Shown piece after piece: positions 55,318 to 64,000 of a DNA stretch of 64,000 nt; position 1 is the first letter of the stretch; each line of letters starts with the position of its first letter. The notes beneath the pieces are model-generated. The model did no database searches. It saw nothing but the letters and a program-made list of their open reading frames with translations, and was not told the origin of the DNA. A program made the translations under genes and the position numbers. Source of the stretch: Alternaria dauci (taxonomy: Eukaryota; Ascomycota; Dothideomycetes; Pleosporales; Pleosporaceae). Where the stretch lies: assembly GCF_042100115.1 (NCBI RefSeq), contig NC_091273.1, positions 3,844,001-3,908,000 on the forward strand, written 5' to 3'.

Positions 55318-56364
55318 TATGAATAATATGCTGATTTATTGTGATACGTGCCCAGGTGTGGAGATGAATGATGTGTATGTCTACCGAGCTAGCTAAGATA
55401 GGACAGGACCCATGTATACCCGGCATGAGCCATGCTTGGCATCATGTGACATTTACTCAGATGGAGAAAGCATCCTACTCTAGTATGTAAAAGGGTGTGT
55501 TTAGAATTATATCTAAGAGAGATTATATGCTCGTAGAATACAAGCTATATAAGAAAGACAGCTGATAGAGAACTTAAGGAAAGCACGAAGTCGCATACCA
55601 GGTACTAAACTTGGTAGAGCTTCTACTTGTTACTTTGACAGTTCCTTAGATATCTTCTGTCTGTCTTAAACCTGTTGTTAACTACCTATGTACGTAATCA
55701 GCTGCCTCAACAGCGCTAGGTAAGGCCCGTACCGAGGAAGGTTCCGAAAAGCTTAAAAAGAAACAACAACAGCGGGATGTACAGCGGGATATGCATCGGG
55801 AAGTCGAAATTTGGTCAGTTGACTAGAACCAGACCGAAAATTCCAACGCATGCCTAGGTGAGCTATTACTAGTGTAACCTTTGTTATCTAAATGGGTTTC
55901 TCGCGAAAGTCTGCTCGTCGCACACAACCTCCAGGGCTATGTTCAAGATAGAGTCCCTTTTTAGCACCCAATCCTAAATATTCCTTGCTCCACGAGGTTC
56001 TTTTCTAAGCTCAAATTAGAATTATTACAGAACACAAGATGATGTGCAAGTGAGGAAGTATGTGCAAAACGCGAGGATAGATACTGAGCGGATGCAAGGC
56101 CTCGAACAAAAAGTGTCGAAAAGAAAGCGTCCGAAAAGCATGTAGAGCGTTTCCACGACTTTACCACCACGCCAGATGCATTGCCTGCAATCGGAAAGAC
56201 TTCTGCACATCTCAGTTGATGGGTTGCTGCCTGCATGCATTAGTGGGAATGGGGTTGAGGAAGTGAATGAGAAACTGACAGTATAAAGCCGCAGCCACGG
56301 AAGACTTTATGCCTCACAATCTCATCCTCACTCCTCAAACCATACTCATCCAACCGTGTCTACA
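55318..56364. other. intergenic, AT-rich, possible degraded transposon remnant
   Basis: About 1 kb. The stretch 55486-55682 is AT-rich, begins TGTAAAAGGGTGTG, has a TATATAAG near its middle and ends near TTGTTAAC, reminiscent of a short decayed LTR. No duplicate copy or target duplication is seen, so this is weak. The right end holds the promoter of the WSC gene. Confidence 0.35.
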
Positions 56365-57139
56365 ATGAAGTCTTCGTGGATATTTCTCATTCCCACCCTC
56401 TGTACTACCGTCTACACCTATGACATTCCAGAAGTTATCGGCTCGCTCAACCTTTCCGGCAACTCGTACAGGTGCGAGAATGGTAAGCAGATCGAATAGC
56501 GACAGAACGTAGCACAGCTAACATGGAACACTAGACGTGAAGCCCTCTATCGCGTGTACGGATCCATTGTTGAGCAACCACAAATGCTCGTGCACTTGCA
56601 CAAACGTCATCATGTTTGAGCAACTGCTTTCTTTGTCTTCTTAGCCTAGCGGAAGCACCGACTCTTCTCTCGTCGACTGCTATGCAGGCAAAAACGAATG
56701 TCTTTTGCGCGAGCAGAAGCTAGTCGATGAACTCAAAGCGAAACAAGAGGAGCACATTCAACGCGAGCAAGAGCTAATGGATGAACTCGACGCGAAAGAA
56801 AAGGAGCACGCTCAACGCGAGCAAGACCTGTCCGCACGATTGAGTCAATGCCAGGGCAAAACTTTCCGTTACCAGGGTTGCTACACCGACGGTGCGAAAC
56901 GAGTGCTAGCTGATAGCCTTGTAAGAGATCCAGCAATGACGGTCGAAAAATGCGCAACTATCTGTCAGGATTTTACACATTATGGACTGCAGAATGGCTA
57001 TGCTTGCCTATGTGGGAATGAATTCAAACAAACTACGGAAAAGGTCGAAGAAAAAGAGTGTAGTACGAAGTGTGCTGGTAACGCCAACCAGAAGTGTGGA
57101 GGACCAGGGAAAAATTCTTTATATTCAAAAACGTTTTGA
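56365..57139 (+). CDS. secreted coiled-coil protein with C-terminal WSC domain
   Basis: Proposed exons are 56365-56482, 56535-56605 and 56645-57139, giving 227 aa. A signal peptide (about 1-18) leads to a Cys-rich N-terminal part (CTDPLLSNHKCSCTC). A charged coiled coil follows, with two near-identical heptad units of the form EHxQREQxLxDELxAK. A WSC domain (FRYQGCYTD...YACLCGNEF...CGGPGKNSLYS) ends the protein. WSC domains bind carbohydrate and occur in wall sensors and secreted proteins. No membrane anchor is seen. The second intron is only 39 nt with a weak GTCATC donor. It is needed solely because an in-frame TAG lies at 56642-56644, so this may be a real mini-intron, a stop mutation or an error. 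Confidence 0.7.
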
Positions 57140-58230
57140 ATGGGTTATGTTCCTTGAGATGGAGCGACAACCGTATCGCAATATGCTAGTTGCGTAGACA
57201 TGGGTCAACGCAAAGGGAGGGTACTATGGGCGTATGGTGGCGTGTGACGTCTTGAAGGTGGGGTAATTTGGCAAATAATGGATGAAGAGGGAGGGTAGAT
57301 AGGTTGGTGGTGAAATTCAGGGAGCAAAAATAGATAACTGTCCAATGACGCCGAAGGATGCTGTGAACCATGCTGACATGTCGACCAATGCCCACTACAT
57401 CTTCAATCGCCTCATCGTTAGCTGTGCGGTTATCGGTAGCCTTTGAGAAATGACCATGTGTTTACCTCCATTTGAGCATTTTTGGTGTTGGTGATGGGCT
57501 GGGTGATGGAGATTTGGTGCCCAATGCAGACATGTTAGCACAGCATCTGGATCGTGATCAGCCCGCCTGTATGTTCGAGTGGCGTGCTGAGCTATGGCAA
57601 GGCGACAAGTTGTGCGCGACTATGGCTGTTAGATCGCTCCTAGCAGGAGAGCTAGAGGCCTGTCCATGTTAGCGTACATGAAGAGTGAGTAGTTGCGAAC
57701 ATCTGTTCGGGAGTGCAGTAGTGTTATAGTTGTCGCGAAGCATAACAGACAGGCGAGTAGACATGGCGTGCATGATCGGGCGCCGAACAAAGTACTATTG
57801 TGCAAGGCGCATGCCCAAAATGGAGCAAACTTGGACATGTCGCGGTGTAGAGCTGGAGATTGAGGTGACGTGGTGGGCAAAAGTGGGACCGCATTCTGGC
57901 CGGTGCGCAGCGGTTGCCGGGGGAGCGGTCGACTGAATCGTGTTTACCCAACCCAGACGAGACATCAGGCCGCGATAGGCCCTGCTTAGCTTTACACATA
58001 CCACATCCCCGCTATCCATCGGGGCGTGACTACAGAGAAGTGCTCTCTGCTATTGCTACCATCGACTGCTGTCTTTCGCTGGAGGTTTCTTGCGCGTTCC
58101 ACACCTAATCTACGCCGTCTCTCACTCTAGGTAGTCGACGCATGTCACCCACCCGCCGTGCATGTCCCGAACAAGTTGCAGGTCAACCACGAATTAATAC
58201 TACGACTACAACCACCGAATAACACCGGAC
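57140..58230. other. intergenic region, no supported gene
   Basis: About 1.1 kb between the WSC gene and the cyk3-like gene. Short frames on both strands have no domain features. The right end should hold the cyk3 promoter. Confidence 0.5.
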
Positions 58231-61200
58231 ATGGCCGTCGGCCAGGCGCTGCCGGTGCGTTTTCCGTGCTGGTGCAAAGCTGTGTATTCATGGGGAGGAG
58301 AGGTAAGTTGCATCCGAAGCCGGCTTGCTGCAGCACCTGACCTGACCGCTCTTCTAGACAAAACGCGACCTCGGATTCATAGAAGGCGATCTAATCGAGG
58401 TCCTGAATGCCGGTGATGGGTCTTGGTGGATGGGCCGGCTGAAGCGCGACAGGCGCATGGTCGGACTGTTTCCATCCAACTTTGTCGAACTTCTCAGCGA
58501 AGATTACCAACCGTGGGCGCGCAATGGCAGCGGAGGAAGCATGTCGAGGCAAAACAGTGCCCAGGAGCAGCCCAAGCCGGCACCGCAGAAGCAGAAGAGC
58601 ACCTTCAGGAAGCCCTTCACGGCTTACGCGGCTGCAGGTGCCCCGAATCCTGCTGCTGCAGCGCGAGAGAGGCTCAAGGCAGGCGGCATCAACTCGCCAA
58701 ACGGCACTGTCAAGACCAAGTCTCCCTTTTCGTCGATGAAGCGGTCGTCTACCGAGAGCCGTGAGAGCCCGCCGCCTGCGTCTTCCACAAGAAAACAGTC
58801 AAACCTGCGCGCAGTATCACCACGACCTTCTTCCAAGAGAACACCCGTAGCTCGCGCCATCTCGCCAGCACCACCGTCACGCCATGGTTCCCATACACGC
58901 GCACCCTCGTCTCCCGCACCGCCTGCCGACTATCGCTACCAGCCTCGCGCCGTATCGCCCGCTCCTCCCATCCGACGCGGCTCGTATATCCCACCACAAT
59001 CGCATGCGCCTCCAGCCCAATACCAGTACCAACCCCGTGGTGTGTCGCCTGCACCTCCCATACAACATCGCAACTACGCCCCAGCAGCATCTCCCGCTCC
59101 TCCACAACAGATACAAGACTTGTACCGAACAGCTTCACCAGCTCCGCCGAGACACAGTCAAGATGTTTACAGGGCAGCATCGCCAGCTCCGCCAAGACAA
59201 AGTCAAGATATTTACAGGGCAGCATCGCCAGCTCCTCACAGACAAAGTCAGGACTACTACCGGGCAGCCTCTCCAGCGCCCCCAGTCCACTACCAGCAGC
59301 ATTCACGGGCTGTGTCACCCGCGCCGTCTTTTCAGTACCGAGCATACGACCGTGGACCTTCGCCAGCGCCATCGTTCCAAGAACGTTCACGTGCGGCTTC
59401 GCCAGCTCCCTCATTCCAGTACCGCGCATACGATCGAGGTCCATCGCCTTCTCCGTACCAGATGCAATTGGACGATGACGAGCAGAGCCGCGGCCCATCA
59501 CCCGCGCCTTACAACGAAGAATACCAAGAAGACCCTGTTGACTCGCCTCCTCCGCCTCCACCACCGCATCGCGTCGCTTACGACCCAAGCAGAGCTCCGT
59601 CACCCGCACCTCCTTCGCATAATGGCTTCATCACACCCGAACCGCCTTCCCCTGACCCTAGAGCACGCGGAGGACACTTCACACCCTCTCCTCTTACCAC
59701 AGCAATGAACGATGTCATGTCGTCTCTGCAGGATATGACAACATCAAGGGACGATGAGTCGCCAGAAGAGCCTCCGACCCCATCGAACCCATGGTCTCCG
59801 GAAGCATTTGACCAAGTGTACCAGGAGTCGGCTAAGAAGGTCAGAGCGCAGTCTGCAATGAGCCGTGGTGACGACGACGAAGAAGAAGGCCTGCCAGATG
59901 TTAACAACTATATGAAGCGCATGGAAAGTCGTCTACGGCGCATGAAGCAACAGGAGCAAGCAAGGAACGGCGAACTTTTCATGGGTGATGATGAAGGACC
60001 AACCGTACCTCTGAAAAGCGCGCACCAGCGACCCGGTTCCTCGATGACAGATGCTGAGCCAGAGGTTCAGCGCAAGGGCTCCAAGCTACTCAACCACCGC
60101 AAATCTGCCTATAATGTTGGACGAAATGCCCTTGGACGAACGTTTACGAGCAAAACGAATTCTACGACTACGACACATACAAGCAGCAGCACCGATCGCA
60201 GTTTGATGTCCGGACACTCTGCTACGAACATGAGTGCTACAAGCGCAGGGAGCTATTATCGCAAGAAGTTTGGAAAAGATCGACCAAAGAGCCTTATGAA
60301 CACCAAAGACACGACTGGGAAGGGGTATGGGTTCGACGACGGACGACCAGAGACACCCTTCACTGGTGTTACCTATCATTCCAGCCATGCTTCGCAGCCG
60401 CAAGCCGGTTCCAGCGACAACCAACAAGCTGAAGTCAGCACCCCAGCCACGGACGACCCGGATCCTCTTGGTGGCTTGAGGCAGCCACTAAAGACGAAGC
60501 GCAGCGGCTTCTTCCGCAAGATGATTGACACTGCGAAAACCCAAGCAGCGAACGCACGCAGCACCATTGACACGATAAGTAGGCCGGGGTCCCGAGCTGC
60601 CAGCCGGGCTGCTGGTCGTTCCCAGAGCCGGGCCGCAAGCCGCATGGATAACTCTGAATCAACTGGCATAGAAGGGGGCAAATCGACCCACGCAGCGAAG
60701 GAATCCAGGGATACCGGTCTTGGCACGGTAGACTGGGTGCAGGTCCGGCGAGACGTGAATCGGTCCAATTCACTAAGCAGGAACGAGCGGACAGAGCGAG
60801 CCGAGCGATGCCAGGTGATGGAAATTCCTGTTTTGAACCCCATCGAGATCTTATATGAGTCAGCGGAAGGCGACGAGGGTCTCGACGGTCTCCCCATCAC
60901 TGAACCTACCGATTTCGCAGCTTGCAGTCTTGCTCATGTTGACAAGAGCGCGCGCTTTATCAACAGCATTCCTCTTGGAACGAATCCAGCGACTTTGGCA
61001 CAAGGCTATGTTTGTCGACCATACCGAAGCGATATCCAACGATTACGAGCTATCTTCACATGGGTCAGCGAGCGCATATCGTGGGAAGAAGACTTTGAGG
61101 GTCAGATGGATCCGAAGCATGTACTTCAAAGCAAGCGCGGATGCTCCGAAGAAATCGCCATGGTCGTGGCAGAGATGTGCGCCTCTGTTGGAATGCACGC

Positions 61201-62446
61201 TGAAGTTGTCCGTGGATATCTCAAGACACCGGGCGAACGCTTGGACCTAGAGAGCGTCGCACGCCCGAACCATTTCTGGAACGCCGTCATTGTGGAGGGT
61301 GAGTGGCGCATAATGGACTGCTCCCTTGCTGGACCGACAAATCCAAAGCGAGTTCACTACTCGACTGCGGGATCATCGGTGGCGGAGACATGGTACTTCC
61401 TTGCTCGCCCAATGGAGATTTGCTACTCTCATGTTCCACTCCTCCCCGAACAGCAGCACATTTGCCCACCTCAGCCACACGAGGTGCTGATGGCACTCCC
61501 ATGTGCAACACCTGCTTACTTCCGACACCATCTCAACGTAGTCGACTTTGATACCAGTCTGCTGAATCTAGACAATCTTGAGATGGCACATGTCTACATC
61601 AACGTACCGGAGGACGTAGAGTGTGTTGCGGAGGTTGAGGCACGAGCCTATGATCAAGATATGGACGGTGATCTTTTTGAGAGCGGCGAGATTGTCAAAA
61701 AGCCGGCATTGGCACAAGCCGAATGGTACGGTGGCCAGAAAAGATACACGGTCAAGGCTCTTCTTCCAGGTGATGGTGGTCAGGGTGTCCTGAAGATCTA
61801 TGCAGGACCCCGGGGACTCATGGTAAGCCTTTTCTCATCAGCTCTCTGAGACAGATGAACTAACGCCTGGCAGCACTCTAACAAGTTGAACCCTCACAAC
61901 CTGGCAATCGGCCTTCCAATGACGCATACCGGCACCAATCCTCCGTACTCGTTCTTGACTCTTCATCCTACGCCTCATGCCCAAAGACACGATCTATACG
62001 TCGTCCAGCCGCAGTGCGCTAATCTGGCTCTCAACAACACTTTTGTCTTCTGTGTCCGCCAACATCCATCATCCCTCACGAAATCCCCGGAACCCAGTCC
62101 TGCGATGCATGGCCGAGCGTCGCCGAATCCATTTGCCCGCCCTGCTTCCGCTATGAGCATGCAGAGTATTTCGGCAACTGGATCCAACTACACGAACCCG
62201 TCTCAAAGTTCTTCTGGGTCAGCAGGTAGTAGTAGCAACAAGCCCGCTAAGCTAGCCGTACAAACACCTTCTGGCAAAATCATACGCCTAACCAGGAAGA
62301 CGGAGCATATCAGCAGTACTAACGATGCTGATGGTACGGCTTGGGAGACGGTCATCAAGATTGGAGAGAAGGGCACATGGCGAGGTCTGGTGCTGGCCGA
62401 TCGAAGCGCGAGGTGGTGTGTTTTTGCTCAATGGGAGTGTACTTGA
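58231..62446 (+). CDS. cyk3: Cyk3-type cytokinesis protein (SH3 + transglutaminase-like)
   Basis: Exons 58231-58302, 58358-61822 and 61874-62446 (introns of 55 and 51 nt) encode 1369 aa. The SH3 domain spans about 6-66, completed across intron 1 (KAVYSWGGE-TKRDLGFIEGDLIEVL ... MVGLFPSNFVELL). A long disordered region rich in SPAPP repeats, about 120-420, offers many PxxP sites. A basic, Ser-rich part follows. The transglutaminase-like domain (about 920-1060) has C953 (KRGCSEE), H996 (NHFWNAV) and D1011 (IMDCSL), an apparently intact triad. Yeast Cyk3 acts at the bud neck with Inn1 and Hof1 in septum formation. The C-terminal beta-rich domain continues in exon 3. Confidence 0.9.
59126..59284 (+). 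repeat. 45-nt coding minisatellite in cyk3-like gene
   Basis: Three consecutive 45-nt units (59126-59170, 59171-59215, 59216-59260) plus a partial fourth encode R-A/T-A-SPAP-P/H-R-Q/H-SQD-x-Y. Units 2 and 3 are nearly identical in DNA, indicating recent slippage or unequal exchange. The period keeps the frame. Confidence 0.9.
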
Positions 62447-62794
62447 TCGCGTAGCGACGTTTGTGTTTTCGACTTCTCTTATGACTTGTAATGATAGCGT
62501 TTGGTTACTCGTATGACCGCCACGGCCGTTGTAGCGCTTTGCATTTCCCGGCGTTTTATTGTAGGATATAGGGTGTGAGAATACTACTACGGCGTATCTT
62601 GGTAATAACACGATCTCTAAATTGTCGTGGTGGAGCAGGCAGCCATGCAATGACTCGTACCTGCCAAGCTCCGTGTTGCCCCGCGTCATAGTTCACCCCA
62701 CTACGACTTTTTGCCATTACGAACGATCGCCCCAACGACCAGACACAGTCCAGATTCAACAACCCGTGGTAGACGCAAAGCAACTGTCGCCAAC
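62447..62794. other. intergenic, GluRS promoter
   Basis: This 348-bp gap holds the cyk3 3' flank and the promoter of the synthetase. No gene or motif was recognised. Confidence 0.5.
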
Positions 62795-64000
62795 ATGGAC
62801 GCGCAAATCGCCGAATGGCAACAGCGCTCCGAGGCCCTCAAGCCCCTCAACCTCAAGCAAATCGAACCCCACCTCCTCGAACTTGACGCACACCTCACTC
62901 TCCGCTCCCATGTTGTCGGCTACACACTCTCCGACGCGGATACCACAGTATGGAAGACTATCCGCGAGAACCGCGTTGCGCACGCATTCGTCAAGCAGGA
63001 CTTGATGAAGAACCTGTGCCGCTGGTTTAGGTACATTGAGGAGGCGTACCCCCAGAGCGTGGTTGTTGTCGGAGGACAAGGCAAGAAGGAGGATGGTGCC
63101 AAGGGCAAGGGCAAGAAAGAGGGAGGTAAGAACGACGATGCGAACTACGACATTGGCCTGCAGGATGTCGGTGATGGCACCGGCATTGTCACTAGGTTCC
63201 CACCTGAGCCTTCGTAAGTTGTTACTCTTCTTCGGCGATTTTCGCTGCTCTCCGCTAACCATATCGCAGAGGTTACCTTCACATCGGTCACGCCAAAGCA
63301 GCGCTGCTCAACGATTACTTCGCGCACGAAAAGTACAAGGGCAAGCTCCTGCTCCGATTCGACGACACCAACCCTACCAAGGAGAAGCAAGAGTTCCAGG
63401 ATGCCATCGTCGAGGACTGCGCCCTTCTCGGCATCAAGCCAGATCAGGTCTCCTACACCAGTGACTGGTTCGACCAGCTCTACGAGAGCTGTGTGCAGGC
63501 CATCAAGGATGGACTGGCGTACGCAGACGACACAGTGCAAGAGAAGATGCGTGACGAGCGTATGAACGGCATCGCCAGTGCTCGCAGGGACTCTAGCGTT
63601 GAAGACAACCTTGGGCGCTTCGAGGAGATGAAGACGGGCAGCGAGGAGGGCCTGAAGTGGTGCATTCGCGCCAAAATGTCTGTCGATGACCCCAACAAGG
63701 CCATGCGCGACCCTGTCATCTATCGCTGCAACCCCCAGGCGCATCACCGCACTGGCGACAAGTGGAAGATCTACCCTACCTATGACTTCTGCTGCCCTAT
63801 CGTCGACTCGCTCGAAGGCGTTACCCACGCGCTGCGTACAACCGAGTATAACGATCGCGACGCACAGTACCAATGGTTCATCAAGAACCTCAAACTTCGC
63901 AAGGTCCACAACTGGGGTTTCGCGCGTCTGAACTTTGTCCGCACTGTGTTGTCCAAGCGCAAGCTCACTAAGATTGTCGATGCTGGTATCGTATCGGGCT
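62795..64000 (+). CDS. cytosolic glutamyl-tRNA synthetase, 3' end outside window
   Basis: Exon 62795-63213, a 56-nt intron (GTAAGT...CAG) and exon 63270 onward encode the first 384 or so residues; the gene runs past the window edge. Residues 1-90 form a GST-like N-terminal domain as in yeast Gus1, which docks on Arc1. A Lys/Gly-rich linker follows. The class I catalytic domain has RFPPEPSGYLHIGHAKA, with HIGH at 144-147 completed across the intron. RFDDTNPTKE follows, and VLSKRKL at 366-372 is the KMSKS-type loop. The enzyme charges tRNA-Glu in the cytosol. The upstream in-frame extension lacks conserved features, so the ATG at 62795 is chosen. Confidence 0.95.

Noticed and set aside
58749..59708. 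Long alternative frames on both strands in the cyk3 repeat region
   Set aside because: They arise from the proline-rich repeat and keep its period; the frame with SH3 and transglutaminase-like domains is the real one.
63145..63909. 254-codon minus-strand frame over the GluRS gene
   Set aside because: Antisense to the catalytic domain of a clear class I synthetase.
1..64000. tRNA, rRNA and CRISPR features
   Set aside because: No tRNA B-box in a cloverleaf context, no rRNA-like sequence and no regularly spaced direct repeats were found on reading; a covariance-model scan would be needed to exclude small RNAs.

Overview
The window is nuclear DNA of a filamentous ascomycete. Genes are single, lie on both strands, and are interrupted by short 45-67 nt introns with fungal splice signals (GTRNGT donors, a CTRAC-type branch site, YAG acceptors). 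Ugo1, Yah1, Rrp15, SRP54, Mcm5, Cyk3, HapX-like and cytosolic GluRS orthologues are recognisable. The mix of secreted plant-cell-wall enzymes and the intron style suggest a dothideomycete, probably Pleosporales; that placement is inference. No rRNA, tRNA, CRISPR array, operon or viral gene was seen.

Layout. 0-10.5 kb: a 5'-cut hypothetical gene, a secreted AA9 LPMO with a CBM1, then two head-to-head housekeeping pairs (ugo1/yah1, both mitochondrial; rrp15/SRP54) and an F-box-like hypothetical. 10.7-17.6 kb: a flavin monooxygenase, a periplasmic-binding-protein-like protein, a BAHD/TRI101-type acyltransferase and a monocarboxylate-type MFS carrier. 18-40 kb: a secreted-enzyme block with an AA2-type haem peroxidase, a CE1 esterase, a GH27 alpha-galactosidase, a GH51 arabinofuranosidase and a GH115 alpha-glucuronidase. 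Interspersed are a CobW metallochaperone, a 2OG-Fe(II) oxygenase, an amidohydrolase and a YbjQ-family protein. 42-64 kb: a PiT phosphate transporter, mcm5, a HapX-like iron regulator, small lineage-type proteins, a PhyH dioxygenase, a WSC/coiled-coil secreted protein, a Cyk3-type cytokinesis protein and the 5' two-thirds of a glutamyl-tRNA synthetase cut by the window end.

Genes that may work together. CE1, GH51, GH115 and GH27 remove side chains from hemicellulose, while the AA9 and AA2 enzymes are oxidative partners. Two copies of one small terminal-inverted-repeat element (MITE-like) lie in opposite orientation at 20.0 and 40.6 kb and bracket the block from CE1 to GH115. The HapX-like gene has two exact ATCTGATAA sites just upstream, the motif known for SreA-type siderophore GATA factors, which supports an iron-regulatory role.

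Most notable signals: (1) many introns in unrelated accessory genes share a block close to GAGACATAYRCTGACYT around the branch point and mostly fall at 62-67 nt, as expected for introner-like elements; (2) the MITE-like family; (3) a GC-AG intron in the amidohydrolase that restores its metal-binding HxH; (4) SreA-type sites upstream of hapX and an unexplained second pair at 51.37 kb. All exon boundaries were worked out by hand from reading frame and splice motifs; no alignment or database search was run.
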